Below, one piece after another: positions 55,330 through 64,000 of a stretch of DNA of 64,000 nt. The position numbers and the translations under genes are program-made. Where the stretch lies: NCBI RefSeq assembly GCF_947498805.1, contig NZ_CANMLT010000005.1, positions 248,001 to 312,000 on the forward strand, in the 5' to 3' direction. Under the pieces are notes generated by a model. The model was not told the DNA's origin. It saw only the letters and a program-made list of their open reading frames with translations, and did no database searches. Each line of letters opens with the position of its first letter. Within the stretch, counting starts at the first letter, position 1. Source of the stretch: an uncultured Tenacibaculum sp. GTDB lineage: Bacteria; Bacteroidota; Bacteroidia; Flavobacteriales; Flavobacteriaceae.

Positions 55330-56061
55330 ATTTATAATTAAATGTGGTACTTTCTCTACATCCCAATCAATGACCAAACCTCCAGCTAAAGATTTTGCGA
55401 TATCTTTACCATATAAGTATTCACACAAATACAACGCTGCTTCGAAAGATTTAGCTCCTCCTGCTGAGGTAATGTATTTTCCATCATGTACAAACAACAC
55501 CTCTTTTCTAATATCTAAATCTGGAAACATGGTTCGCATCTTATCTATATCAGAAGGAAATGTTGTAGATACTTGATTATTCAAAACACCTGCCTTTGCC
55601 AAGACAAACGCTCCATCGCAATGCGAAGTAACAAATTGTGCTTCTTTATCTACTTTCTGAACAAACTCAATAAGTTTTTTATTCTCTAAATCTGTATCTA
55701 AATGATGTTCTGCAGATGGTACTACTAAAATATCAATCTTAGGCAACGAATCTTTTAAGTAATTAAAATCTGGTAGAATTCTCATTCCTTCAAAACTAGT
55801 AATTGCTTCATCCGTATCTGCAACCGTAAATACATTCATAGCTTTGATACCTTCTCTAAAAATAGTATGCTGAAAAATATCAAACGGAGCTGTTAACTCT
55901 GTATTATAAGTACCATCCATAATTAAAAAAGCTACATTATATCTATTGGCTTTCAACTCCGGAAAAACCTTTTTTGGAAGTTCCTTTCCTACTTTAGTTG
56001 TTGCTTTCTTTACACAAGAAGACAGACAAATTACTAAAAGAAATAACGTGATTTTTTTCAT
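55315..56061 (-). CDS. DJ-1/PfpI-family lipoprotein
   Basis: A 248-residue protein with lipobox VICLSSC (Cys16). The DJ-1/PfpI fold is shown by YNVAFLIMDGTYNTELTAPFDIF and by the nucleophile elbow FVTSHCDGAFVLAKAG. The charged pocket Glu and the following DIDKMRTMFPDL segment resemble the GATase1-like domain of AraC-type regulators, here without a DNA-binding domain. Lipid anchoring of such a domain is unusual. It may be a glyoxalase, amidase or binding protein. Confidence 0.8.
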   Translation of the reverse strand: MKKITLFLLVICLSSCVKKATTKVGKELPKKVFPELKANRYNVAFLIMDGTYNTELTAPFDIFQHTIFREGIKAMNVFTVADTDEAITSFEGMRILPDFNYLKDSLPKIDILVVPSAEHHLDTDLENKKLIEFVQKVDKEAQFVTSHCDGAFVLAKAGVLNNQVSTTFPSDIDKMRTMFPDLDIRKEVLFVHDGKYITSAGGAKSFEAALYLCEYLYGKDIAKSLAGGLVIDWDVEKVPHLIINKKEE

Positions 56062-56205
56062 GATTGAATTTTAAAAAGTTTAAAAATACTCATTTTATTA
56101 TAGTTCTGTATTTATTAAGATTCCCTCGTCTTCGTTTAACATATTATTAAGACATTCTCGCAATTGATTTGCTACTTTCGATAAATTTCACAATTAATTA
56201 ACATA

Positions 56206-58713
56206 ATGAACATAAAATTACCCATAAGAATTCTCTCTTTTCTTCTGGTATTTGCCATTTCACACACCGTAGATGCGCAAAGAAAAAAGAGAAAAAAAAA
56301 GAATCAAAAAACTGAAGTCAAAGCTCCTCAGTCAAAAACTAAGAAGCCTAAAAAAGGAGAAATTTTACCTTATGATAAAGTAGTAACTAAAAAACACACT
56401 ACAGATGAAGGTTTGTTTAACGTTCATCAAAAAGATCAAAGCTATCTATTTGAAATTCCAAATTCACTGTTAGGCAAAGAAATGCTAATGGTAACCAGAA
56501 TAGCTAAAACAGCAAATGGTATTGGTTTTGGTGGTGGAAAACAAAATACGCAAGTACTCCGTTGGGAGAAAAAGCACAAAAAAATTCTATTAAGAGTTGT
56601 TTCTCATGCTGTTGTAGCGGATAGTATTTTACCTGTTCATGAAGCAGTTACCAATTCTAACTTCGAACCTATTTTATTTTCTTTTCCTATCAAAGCATTT
56701 AGCAAAGATTCTACTGCAACTGTAATTGATGCTTCACCATTATTTACAAAAGATGTAAAAGCAATTGGATTTCCACAGTTTAGAAGAAAACGTTACAAGA
56801 TTACCAAGTTAGATGCTGCTCGTTCATATATAGATAGAGTAAGTAGTTATCCGAAGAATATTGAGATCAGACATGTAAAAACATATGCTTCTAATCAACC
56901 TCCTTCAAATAAAAGTGTAGGTTCTATTTCATTAGAAATTAGTAATTCAATGATTTTACTTCCTGAAAAACCAATGAAACGTAGGTATTTTGATCAACGT
57001 GTAGGATGGTTTACGAGTTCTCAAACTGATTATGGCTTAGATGTTCAAAAAAGTAAAAAAATAACCTATTTAGATCGTTGGAGATTAGAGGTTAAAGAAG
57101 AAGATATTGAAAAGTTTAAACGCGGCGAATTGGTAGAACCTAAAAAGCCAATTGTTTATTATATAGACAGAGCTACTCCAAAAAAATGGAGAAAATATTT
57201 AAAGCAAGGAATTGAAGATTGGCAGATTGCGTTTGAAGCTGCTGGATTTAAAAATGCCATTATTGCAAAAGATCCTCCTACAAAAGAAGAAGATCCAGAC
57301 TGGTCTCCAGAAGACGTTAGATACTCTGTTGTTAGATATTTAGCTTCTCCAATACCAAATGCAAACGGACCTCATGTTAGTGATCCAAGATCTGGAGAGA
57401 TTCTAGAATCTGATATCAATTGGTATCATAATGTTATGACCTTACTTCATAATTGGTTTTTTATTCAAACAGCTGCCATCAATCCTGATGCTAGAAATAA
57501 TGAATTTAAAGATGAGGTTATGGGACGCTTAATTCGTTTTGTTTCTGCTCATGAAGTTGGTCATACTATAGGATTACCTCATAACATGGGAAGTTCTGTT
57601 GCCTACCCAGTAGATTCATTACGTTCTGCTTCTTTTACTAAAAAGTTTGGTACGGCTCCATCAATTATGGATTATGCACGTTTCAATTACATTGCACAAC
57701 CAGAAGATAAAGGAGTGGCTATGATGCCAGATATTGGTCCGTATGATAAATATGCCATCAATTGGGGGTATAGACCTATTTTAAATGTTGCTGCTGAAGA
57801 TGAAAAATCAGTATTAAACAAATGGATTACAGAAAAAGCAGACAATCCTCTATATCGTTTTGGACATCAACAAGCACGTAATGTAATAGATCCAAGTTCT
57901 CAAACAGAAGATTTAGGTGATAATGCAATTAAAGCAAGTGAATACGGAATCAAAAACTTAAAACGTATTTTACCTCGTTTAGAAGAATGGACCACAGAAA
58001 AAGGTGAAAATTATGATGAGCTAAACACGATGTACGGACAACTTGTTGGACAATTTAATAGATACATGGGACATGTAAGCTCTAATATTGGTGGGGTATA
58101 TGAAAACTATAAAACTGCTGATCAAGATGGAGCCGTTTATACCCATGTAACTAAAAACCATCAGAAAAATTCTCTACGCTTTATCAACGAACAATTATTT
58201 AAAACACCTAATTGGTTAATCGATAAAAACATTTATAGTAAAACAGAATTCTCTGGTTCAGGAGAAGATATTAGTCGTTTACAGGTAAGGACTTTGAATC
58301 GTATTTTAAAAACTGGTCGTATGACACGTATGATTGAAAATGAAACCTTAAACGGTAGCAAAGCATATTCACTAGTAGAGATGATGTCTGATTTACGCAA
58401 AGGTATTTGGGGAGAATTATATAATAATCGTTCAATAGATACCTATAGAAGAAACCTTCAAAGAGCTTATTTAGAACGTCTTGACTTTTTACTAAACAAA
58501 GCAAAAGATCAAAAAACTATTAACAATGGAGGTTATGTTAAGCAAACAGGGGTTATTATAAATCAATCGGATATTAAACCGGTAGTTAGAGGCGAATTAA
58601 ATCGTTTAAAAAGAGATATTAAACGTAGTATTCCATCAGCAAGAAATACTATTAGCCGTTATCACTTACAAGATGCACTTGATAGAATTGACACTATTTT
58701 AAATCCAAAATAA
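56206..58713 (+). CDS. DUF5117/5118 zinc metalloprotease
   Basis: An 835-residue exported protein with a signal peptide (1-24, ending TVDAQ) and then a Lys-rich segment. The N-terminal half has DUF5118/DUF5117-type sequence (DEGLFNVHQKDQSYLFEIPNSLLGKEML, QNTQVLRWEKK). The catalytic centre SAHEVGHTIGLPHNMGSS is a HExxHxxGxxH metzincin site near 445-455, with a Met-turn in PSIMDYARFNY about 50 residues later. A helical C-terminal part follows. It is probably a large periplasmic or secreted protease. Paired by position with the CocE-like hydrolase downstream, but separated by a terminator. Confidence 0.9.
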   Translation: MNIKLPIRILSFLLVFAISHTVDAQRKKRKKKNQKTEVKAPQSKTKKPKKGEILPYDKVVTKKHTTDEGLFNVHQKDQSYLFEIPNSLLGKEMLMVTRIAKTANGIGFGGGKQNTQVLRWEKKHKKILLRVVSHAVVADSILPVHEAVTNSNFEPILFSFPIKAFSKDSTATVIDASPLFTKDVKAIGFPQFRRKRYKITKLDAARSYIDRVSSYPKNIEIRHVKTYASNQPPSNKSVGSISLEISNSMILLPEKPMKRRYFDQRVGWFTSSQTDYGLDVQKSKKITYLDRWRLEVKEEDIEKFKRGELVEPKKPIVYYIDRATPKKWRKYLKQGIEDWQIAFEAAGFKNAIIAKDPPTKEEDPDWSPEDVRYSVVRYLASPIPNANGPHVSDPRSGEILESDINWYHNVMTLLHNWFFIQTAAINPDARNNEFKDEVMGRLIRFVSAHEVGHTIGLPHNMGSSVAYPVDSLRSASFTKKFGTAPSIMDYARFNYIAQPEDKGVAMMPDIGPYDKYAINWGYRPILNVAAEDEKSVLNKWITEKADNPLYRFGHQQARNVIDPSSQTEDLGDNAIKASEYGIKNLKRILPRLEEWTTEKGENYDELNTMYGQLVGQFNRYMGHVSSNIGGVYENYKTADQDGAVYTHVTKNHQKNSLRFINEQLFKTPNWLIDKNIYSKTEFSGSGEDISRLQVRTLNRILKTGRMTRMIENETLNGSKAYSLVEMMSDLRKGIWGELYNNRSIDTYRRNLQRAYLERLDFLLNKAKDQKTINNGGYVKQTGVIINQSDIKPVVRGELNRLKRDIKRSIPSARNTISRYHLQDALDRIDTILNPK

Positions 58714-58722
58714 TATAAATAT

Positions 58723-58753
58723 AAAAGAGACCTAATTTACTAGGTCTCTTTTT
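58723..58753 (+). terminator. terminator after the zinc protease gene
   Basis: AAAAGAGACCTA pairs with TAGGTCTCTTTT around ATTTAC, then T. Confidence 0.9.
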
Positions 58754-58784
58754 ATATATTTACAACACTATTACAATTAACCTC

Positions 58785-60704
58785 ATGAAATCACAACTAA
58801 AACTATTGTTATTATCGTTATTTATTATAGCGAGCTGTACCAAAAAGACTATTACTAAAAAAGAAGAAAAAGTAGACACTTTTGTTCAAGATAATTATTC
58901 TAAACAAGAGGTTACCATTGAAATGAGAGATGGTATCAAATTACACACAACTATTTATTCTCCTAAAGACACGAGTAAAACATATCCTATTTTACTACAA
59001 CGTACACCTTACAGTTGTAGACCTTACGGAGAAGATAAATTCAGAAAAAAAATTGGTCCAAATCCAATTTTAATGAAAGAAGGAAACATCATCGTTTATC
59101 AAGATGTTCGAGGAAGATGGAAAAGTGAAGGTGTGTATGATAATATGCGTGCTTATATTCCTAATAAAACTGAGAAGCAAGCTGATGAAACTACAGACAC
59201 TTACGATACAATCGATTGGCTTGTTAACAATGTAAAACATAATAACGGAAAAGTAGGTACTTGGGGAATCTCATACCCTGGACATTATGCTACCGTTTCT
59301 GCTATTGATGCGCATCCTGCTTTAAAAGCAGCTTCTCCACAAGCTTGTATTGGAGACTTCTTCTTTGATGATTTCCATCATAACGGAGCTTTTTTATTAA
59401 GCTATTTTAAAGTAATTCCTTTATTCGGAACCTATAAAGACCAACCAACAGATTCTGCTTGGTATTCTTTTCCAGATATGAAGACGCAAGATCAATATCA
59501 ATTTTTCTTAGACAAAGGTCCGTTGAAAAATTTAAATTCATATTTCCAATACGATAAGTTAGATACTAAAACTGCTGATAACAAAAATCGTATTGATGAC
59601 TTCTTTTGGAAAGAGATTGTAGAGCATCCAAACTATGATTCTATTTGGAAAAGCAAAGGTATTATTCAACATTTAAACAAAGTTCCTTCTACAGTTGCTA
59701 CCATGGTTGTAGGTGGTTGGTTTGATGCTGAAGATCTTTACGGTCCATTAGAAACGTATAAGAATATTGAAAAAAATCAACCAAATAATTACAATACTTT
59801 AGTATTTGGACCTTGGGATCACGGTGGATGGTCAAGAAATAAAGTGCCTAATAAAGTAGGTAATTATTATTTTGGAGATTCTATTTCATTAAACTTTCAG
59901 AAAAACATAGAAACAAAATTCTTTAACCACTTTTTAAAAGGTGAAGGCTCTCCTAACTCCGGATTAGCAGAAGCACATGTTTTTGATACTGGTAAAAAAG
60001 AATGGAAAGATTATAGCGTTTGGCCTCCTGAAGGTATAGAGAAACAAGCTTTCTTTTTATCAGAAAATCAAGAATTAACCTCTTCAAAAAAATCTGATTC
60101 AAAAATAAATTTTGTGAGTGATATAAAACGTCCTGTTCCTTATTCAGAAGACATTAAGACTGTGTTTACTCCGAGAAAATATATGACCGATGACCAGCGT
60201 TTTGCCGCGCGTAGACCAGATGTATTGGTTTTTGAAACTGATGTGCTAACTGAAGATTTAACTTTAGCTGGTGATATATTAGCTAAGCTAAATGTTGCTA
60301 CAACAGGAACTGCTGCTGATTGGATTGTTAAAGTTATTGATGTACACCCTCATGACTTAAAGAACGATAATAAAGAAATGCAAACGCACCTAAAATTAAG
60401 TAATTATCATATGATGATTAGAAGTGAGGTTATGCGTGGACGTTTCAGAAATAGTTTCTCTAATCCAGAACCATTTGTTCCTAACAAAAAAACAGCCGTT
60501 AACATTAAGTTACAAGATGTATTTCATACGTTGAAAAAAGGACATAAACTACAAATTCAAGTACAAAGTACTTGGTTTCCTTTGATAGATCTAAACCCTC
60601 AAACCTATGTAGACAATATCTACAAAGCAAATGAAGATGATTTTAAAACGCAAACACATTCTGTTTTTACAGATTCCAGTATAGAATTTACTGTATTAAA
60701 ATAA
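58785..60704 (+). CDS. CocE/NonD-family hydrolase lipoprotein
   Basis: A 639-residue protein with lipobox FIIASC (Cys18). An X-Pro dipeptidyl-peptidase (S15)-like alpha/beta hydrolase domain carries the nucleophile serine in GTWGISYPGHYA (about 160), the Asp in GGWFDAEDLYG and the His in FGPWDHGGWS. A C-terminal jelly-roll (DVLVFETDVLTEDLTLAGDI, DWIVKVIDVHPHD) is present. This is the alpha-amino-acid ester hydrolase or peptidase group; substrate unknown. Confidence 0.88.
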   Translation: MKSQLKLLLLSLFIIASCTKKTITKKEEKVDTFVQDNYSKQEVTIEMRDGIKLHTTIYSPKDTSKTYPILLQRTPYSCRPYGEDKFRKKIGPNPILMKEGNIIVYQDVRGRWKSEGVYDNMRAYIPNKTEKQADETTDTYDTIDWLVNNVKHNNGKVGTWGISYPGHYATVSAIDAHPALKAASPQACIGDFFFDDFHHNGAFLLSYFKVIPLFGTYKDQPTDSAWYSFPDMKTQDQYQFFLDKGPLKNLNSYFQYDKLDTKTADNKNRIDDFFWKEIVEHPNYDSIWKSKGIIQHLNKVPSTVATMVVGGWFDAEDLYGPLETYKNIEKNQPNNYNTLVFGPWDHGGWSRNKVPNKVGNYYFGDSISLNFQKNIETKFFNHFLKGEGSPNSGLAEAHVFDTGKKEWKDYSVWPPEGIEKQAFFLSENQELTSSKKSDSKINFVSDIKRPVPYSEDIKTVFTPRKYMTDDQRFAARRPDVLVFETDVLTEDLTLAGDILAKLNVATTGTAADWIVKVIDVHPHDLKNDNKEMQTHLKLSNYHMMIRSEVMRGRFRNSFSNPEPFVPNKKTAVNIKLQDVFHTLKKGHKLQIQVQSTWFPLIDLNPQTYVDNIYKANEDDFKTQTHSVFTDSSIEFTVLK

Positions 60705-60710
60705 TCATTT

Positions 60711-60738
60711 GAGCTCGTGTTTATAACACGAGCTTTTT
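60711..60738 (+). terminator. terminator after the CocE/NonD gene
   Basis: AGCTCGTGTT pairs with AACACGAGCT, followed by TTTTT. Confidence 0.85.
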
Positions 60739-60782
60739 ATTTAAAAATGAAATGCTCATATTTGTAACATAAACTATGAGCC

Positions 60783-61643
60783 ATGAACTGTAAAAATTGT
60801 AATGAAGTACTTGAAGACGAAGCATTGTTTTGTGACCATTGTGGTGCAAAAGTTATCAAAAACAGAATAAGCCTACGTTTTTTATTAGGGGAATTGTTTG
60901 CTTCAATGGGATTTGAAAGCATTTATTTCCTTACTTTAAAAAAGATGTTTACAGCTCCTCATGAGGTTATTCAAGAATATTTAGGAGGGGTAAGAAAACG
61001 CTACATAAACCCTTTTGCCTATTTAGCGGTTGGAGCTGCAGTTTCGTTAATTGTTTTTAACTATTTCTCGGACGATTATTTAAGAATACAAGAATCTTTC
61101 AATAAGGAACAAATAGCAGAAGCAAAAGAATTAATAAGTAAAGATTTAACCACTATAAAAGGACTTACAGAAAAAGAGTTAGAAAAACTAAAAATAAAGC
61201 AAAGTACTGCCAAAATTCAAATAAGTTTTCTAGAGAAATGGTCTACATTTTTATTAAAATACTTCAATATTTCAACATTTCTCTTCCTTCCTTTTTATGC
61301 ACTTATAAGTAAACTTACTTATAACAAACGTTTAAATTATGGGGAGCATATTGTAGCAAATGCCTATTTGCAAGGAACTACAATGTACACCATGGTTATC
61401 TGTTTTTTATTAAGCATTTTCGTGCATCCACAGATCTTTATGTTAAGTATGCTTATTGTTATTCTATATTACCTGTATGCATATGGTAAACTCTATAAAC
61501 TTAATTTTACGCAATCTGTTGTCAAATTTTTGAAGTTCATACCTGTACTACTTTTAGTTATAGTTCCTTTAATGATTATTGGAATGATCGTAGCTGTTTT
61601 TGTTTTGGTAAAAAACAATCCAGAATTATTTCAACAAGCCTAA
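60783..61643 (+). CDS. DUF3667-like zinc-ribbon membrane protein
   Basis: A 286-residue protein. A zinc ribbon at the N-terminus (CKNC at 3-6, CDHC at 17-20) precedes an amphipathic segment with RKRYINPFAYLAVGAAVSLIVF and at least four hydrophobic helices (about 80-100, 155-180, 200-235, 255-280). The layout fits DUF3667 proteins of Bacteroidota, whose function is unknown. About 200 bases of AT-rich DNA follow without a visible terminator of good quality. Confidence 0.75.
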   Translation: MNCKNCNEVLEDEALFCDHCGAKVIKNRISLRFLLGELFASMGFESIYFLTLKKMFTAPHEVIQEYLGGVRKRYINPFAYLAVGAAVSLIVFNYFSDDYLRIQESFNKEQIAEAKELISKDLTTIKGLTEKELEKLKIKQSTAKIQISFLEKWSTFLLKYFNISTFLFLPFYALISKLTYNKRLNYGEHIVANAYLQGTTMYTMVICFLLSIFVHPQIFMLSMLIVILYYLYAYGKLYKLNFTQSVVKFLKFIPVLLLVIVPLMIIGMIVAVFVLVKNNPELFQQA

Positions 61644-61845
61644 GAATCGTTTTATAGACCTCTATAAACTTTAACTAAAATAGTCTTCGTTTTTTACTTG
61701 TTTGAGATGTGCAAAAGAGATTAAAAAATTTGAACTTTTTTTTCTTTTTTGTTAAACTTGCTAAGAATGGTTTTGATAGTTTTTAAAAATTAGAAAAAGG
61801 TTAATTTTAATTCTTATTTTTAAAGCTAACAAACTACTAACCCTC

Positions 61846-64000
61846 ATGAAAAAACTTCTTTTATCAACTATATGCTTGTTTCTAATAGCAAACATTGATG
61901 TTGTTGCTCAAAAAACTTCAAACACCATTTCAAAGGAATATTTTAGTGCAGTTAAGTGGAGAAATATTGGTCCTTTCAGAGGAGGGCGAAGTGCTACTGT
62001 AACTGGTGTTTCAGAAAAGGCAAACCTGTTTTATATGGGAACTACGGGCGGTGGAGTATGGAAAACTAATGATGCTGGTAATACTTGGGAGAATATTTCT
62101 GATGGCTTTTTTGGAGGTTCTGTAGGAGCTGTTGCTGTTTCAGAATCTGACAACAATGTGATCTATGTTGGTATGGGAGAAAAAACCGTTCGCGGTAATG
62201 TTTCTTCGGGTGATGGTATTTGGAAATCTGAAAATGCCGGTAAAACTTGGCGTCATGTTGGATTAAAAAATTCAAGACATATTCCAAGAGTTAGAATTCA
62301 TCCTAAAAATCCAGATATTGTTTATGCGGGTGTTTTAGGTGATTTATACAAATCTACACAAGAACGTGGAGTTTATAAATCTACCGATGGAGGAGAAACT
62401 TGGCGAAAGGTATTGTTTTCAAATGCAGATGCTGGAGTAGTAGATTTAATCATAGATCCTAACAACCCTAGAATTTTATATGCTACTACCTGGAATGTTC
62501 GAAGAACTCCTTATAGTTTATCTTCGGGAGGCGAAGGTTCTGCGCTATGGAAAAGTACAGATGAAGGAGAAACGTGGACAAATATTTCTACGAACAAAGG
62601 ATTGCCAAAAGGTATTTGGGGAATTTCTGGAGTGACTGTTTCTCCAGTAAATTCTGATATCGTATATGCCTTAATTGAAAATAAAAAAGGAGGGGTATAT
62701 AAATCTTTAGATGCTGGTAAGACTTGGAAATTGATTAATTCTGAAAGAAAATTACGTCAACGTGCTTGGTATTATACCCGTTTATATGCCGACACTCAAG
62801 ATGAAAATATTTTATATGTTTTAAATGTGCGTTACCATCGTTCTACCGACGGAGGAAAAACATATAAAACCTATAACGCCCCTCATGGAGATCATCATGA
62901 TTTATGGATTGATCCTAATGATAATCAACGTATGATTATTGGAGACGATGGAGGCGCTCAAATTTCTTTTGATGCAGGTGAAAATTGGAGTACCTATTTA
63001 AATCAACCTACTTCTCAATTTTACAGAGTTACCACCGATAATCATTTTCCATATCGAATTTATGCAGCGCAACAAGACAATTCAACCATTAGAATTTCAC
63101 ACAGAACTTCTGGTCGCTTTATTACCGATTCTAATTGGGAATCTACAGCAGGAGGAGAAAGCGCTCATATTGCGGTAGACCCTTTAAACAATGATATTGT
63201 TTATGGAGGAAGTTATGGCGGTTTATTAACTCGAAAAAATCATAAAACCAACGAAACACGAGCTATTAATGTTTGGCCTGATGATCCTATGGGACATGGA
63301 GCAGAAGATTTCAAATACCGTTTTCAATGGAATTTCCCTATCTTCTTTTCACCAAATAATAAGAAACGATTATACGCAGCTTCTAATCATTTGCATGTTA
63401 CAGAAAATGAAGGACAGTCATGGAAAGTCATAAGTCCAGATTTAACAAGAAATGATCCTAAAACCTTAGGTCCATCTGGAGGTCCGATTACAAAAGACAA
63501 TACAGGAGTTGAATACTACGGTACTATTTTCGCAGCTACGGAATCTCAATTAGAACCAGGCTTAATTTGGACAGGTTCTGATGATGGCTTGATACATATT
63601 AGTAAGAACAATGGCGATACTTGGGAGAATGTTACTCCTAAAAAAATGCCAGAATGGATGATGATTAATTGTATTGAAGTTCATCCGTTTGATAAAGGAA
63701 GTGCTTATATTGTAGGAACCAAATATAAAACAGGAGAATACAAACCTTATATCTATAAAACAGAAAACTATGGTAAATCATGGAAGTTAATTACTAATGG
63801 AATTGCTTCTGAAGATTTTACGAGAGCACTGCGTGCAGACCCAAAACGTAAAGGGTTATTATATACAGGGACAGAAAGAGGAATGTATGTTTCTTTTGAT
63901 GATGGAAATAACTGGCAATCATTTCAACAAAATTTACCCATTGTACCTATTACAGATTTAGCTATAAAAGACGATAACTTAATTGCTGCTACCCAAGGTC
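61846..64000 (+). CDS. VPS10/sortilin-like BNR repeat protein, 5' part
   Basis: An open frame from ATG 61846 that runs off the right edge (at least 718 codons). A signal peptide (residues 1-21, ending VVAQK) is followed by FSAVKWRNIGPFRGGRSATVTG and a series of BNR/Asp-box repeats (VWKTNDAGNTWEN, IWKSENAGKTWRH, VYKSTDGGETWRK, LWKSTDEGETWTN, VYKSLDAGKTWKL). Two beta-propellers of the VPS10/sortilin-like or WD40-type secreted hydrolase group are expected. Such proteins are common outer or secreted proteins in Bacteroidota; the activity is not established. Confidence 0.85.
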   Translation, partial: MKKLLLSTICLFLIANIDVVAQKTSNTISKEYFSAVKWRNIGPFRGGRSATVTGVSEKANLFYMGTTGGGVWKTNDAGNTWENISDGFFGGSVGAVAVSESDNNVIYVGMGEKTVRGNVSSGDGIWKSENAGKTWRHVGLKNSRHIPRVRIHPKNPDIVYAGVLGDLYKSTQERGVYKSTDGGETWRKVLFSNADAGVVDLIIDPNNPRILYATTWNVRRTPYSLSSGGEGSALWKSTDEGETWTNISTNKGLPKGIWGISGVTVSPVNSDIVYALIENKKGGVYKSLDAGKTWKLINSERKLRQRAWYYTRLYADTQDENILYVLNVRYHRSTDGGKTYKTYNAPHGDHHDLWIDPNDNQRMIIGDDGGAQISFDAGENWSTYLNQPTSQFYRVTTDNHFPYRIYAAQQDNSTIRISHRTSGRFITDSNWESTAGGESAHIAVDPLNNDIVYGGSYGGLLTRKNHKTNETRAINVWPDDPMGHGAEDFKYRFQWNFPIFFSPNNKKRLYAASNHLHVTENEGQSWKVISPDLTRNDPKTLGPSGGPITKDNTGVEYYGTIFAATESQLEPGLIWTGSDDGLIHISKNNGDTWENVTPKKMPEWMMINCIEVHPFDKGSAYIVGTKYKTGEYKPYIYKTENYGKSWKLITNGIASEDFTRALRADPKRKGLLYTGTERGMYVSFDDGNNWQSFQQNLPIVPITDLAIKDDNLIAATQG

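Noticed and set aside
62066..62287. 73-codon minus-strand frame
   Set aside because: It is antisense to the BNR protein gene and has the His/Gln-rich look of shadow frames.
61846..64000. Repeated TGGxGGAGAAAC-like words as a DNA repeat array
   Set aside because: They encode the Asp-box (S.DGG.TW) of the BNR propeller and vary in sequence.

Overview
The window reads as the chromosome of a marine-type Flavobacteriaceae (Bacteroidota), something like Tenacibaculum or Polaribacter. The grounds are AT-rich DNA with AT-ending codons, many -7 boxes of the Bacteroidota form TAnnTTTG and few Shine-Dalgarno sequences. Gene content agrees: plugless beta-barrels, DUF6588, a Tricorn-like S41 protease, DUF5117 metalloprotease, VPS10-like BNR protein and many SKEW-type lipoproteins. 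The genus is inference. No rRNA, tRNA, CRISPR array, transposase or integrase was seen.

Layout. 0-8 kb: the end of an ECF sigma gene with an overlapping membrane partner, a DoxX-like protein, recQ and a Tricorn-like protease. 7.8-14.9 kb: a complete trp operon on the minus strand (trpE-G-D-C-F-B-A). It is headed by an unlisted 17-residue leader peptide with three consecutive Trp codons, followed by a strong terminator, so it looks like classical ribosome-mediated attenuation. Several unrelated REP-like repeats sit in its junctions and distort the apparent starts of trpE, trpF and trpA. 15-34.8 kb: asnB, secreted and outer-membrane proteins, gyrB, mdh, ftsE, a TPR/beta-barrel pair, a 7TM-HTH regulator and an AGCS symporter. 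34.8-39.1 kb: two lipoprotein hydrolases, then a probable metal-response group (DUF3703, a 34-residue protein with 11 cysteines, SigZ).

39.1-50.7 kb is the most unusual part. A SLATT/DUF4231-like two-helix membrane protein, a DUF2188 protein and a TIR/deoxyribosyltransferase-like protein form a small cassette. It is followed at once by the Nudix-type regulator NrtR and a 12-gene run on the same strand: PRPP synthetase, PARG-like hydrolase, ADP-ribosylglycohydrolase, two different macrodomains, KptA/Tpt1 RNA 2'-phosphotransferase, 2OG-Fe(II) oxygenase, metallophosphatase, NADAR glycosidase, P-loop ATPase, arrestin-like membrane protein and nicotinamide phosphoribosyltransferase. Three inverted repeats of the form TTGyGT-N7-ACrCwA lie on the -7 boxes of nrtR, prs and nadV, which suggests one NrtR regulon. 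The genes make a plausible loop: NAD-consuming reactions release nicotinamide and ADP-ribose derivatives; the hydrolases clean up the latter, and NAMPT plus PRPP rebuild NMN.

50.7-64 kb: a YgiQ radical-SAM protein on the minus strand, then mostly secreted or lipid-anchored hydrolases (M61, DJ-1/PfpI, DUF5117 zinc protease, CocE/NonD), a DUF3667 membrane protein and a VPS10/BNR protein cut by the window end. Function calls rest on motifs and remembered families; no database search was run.
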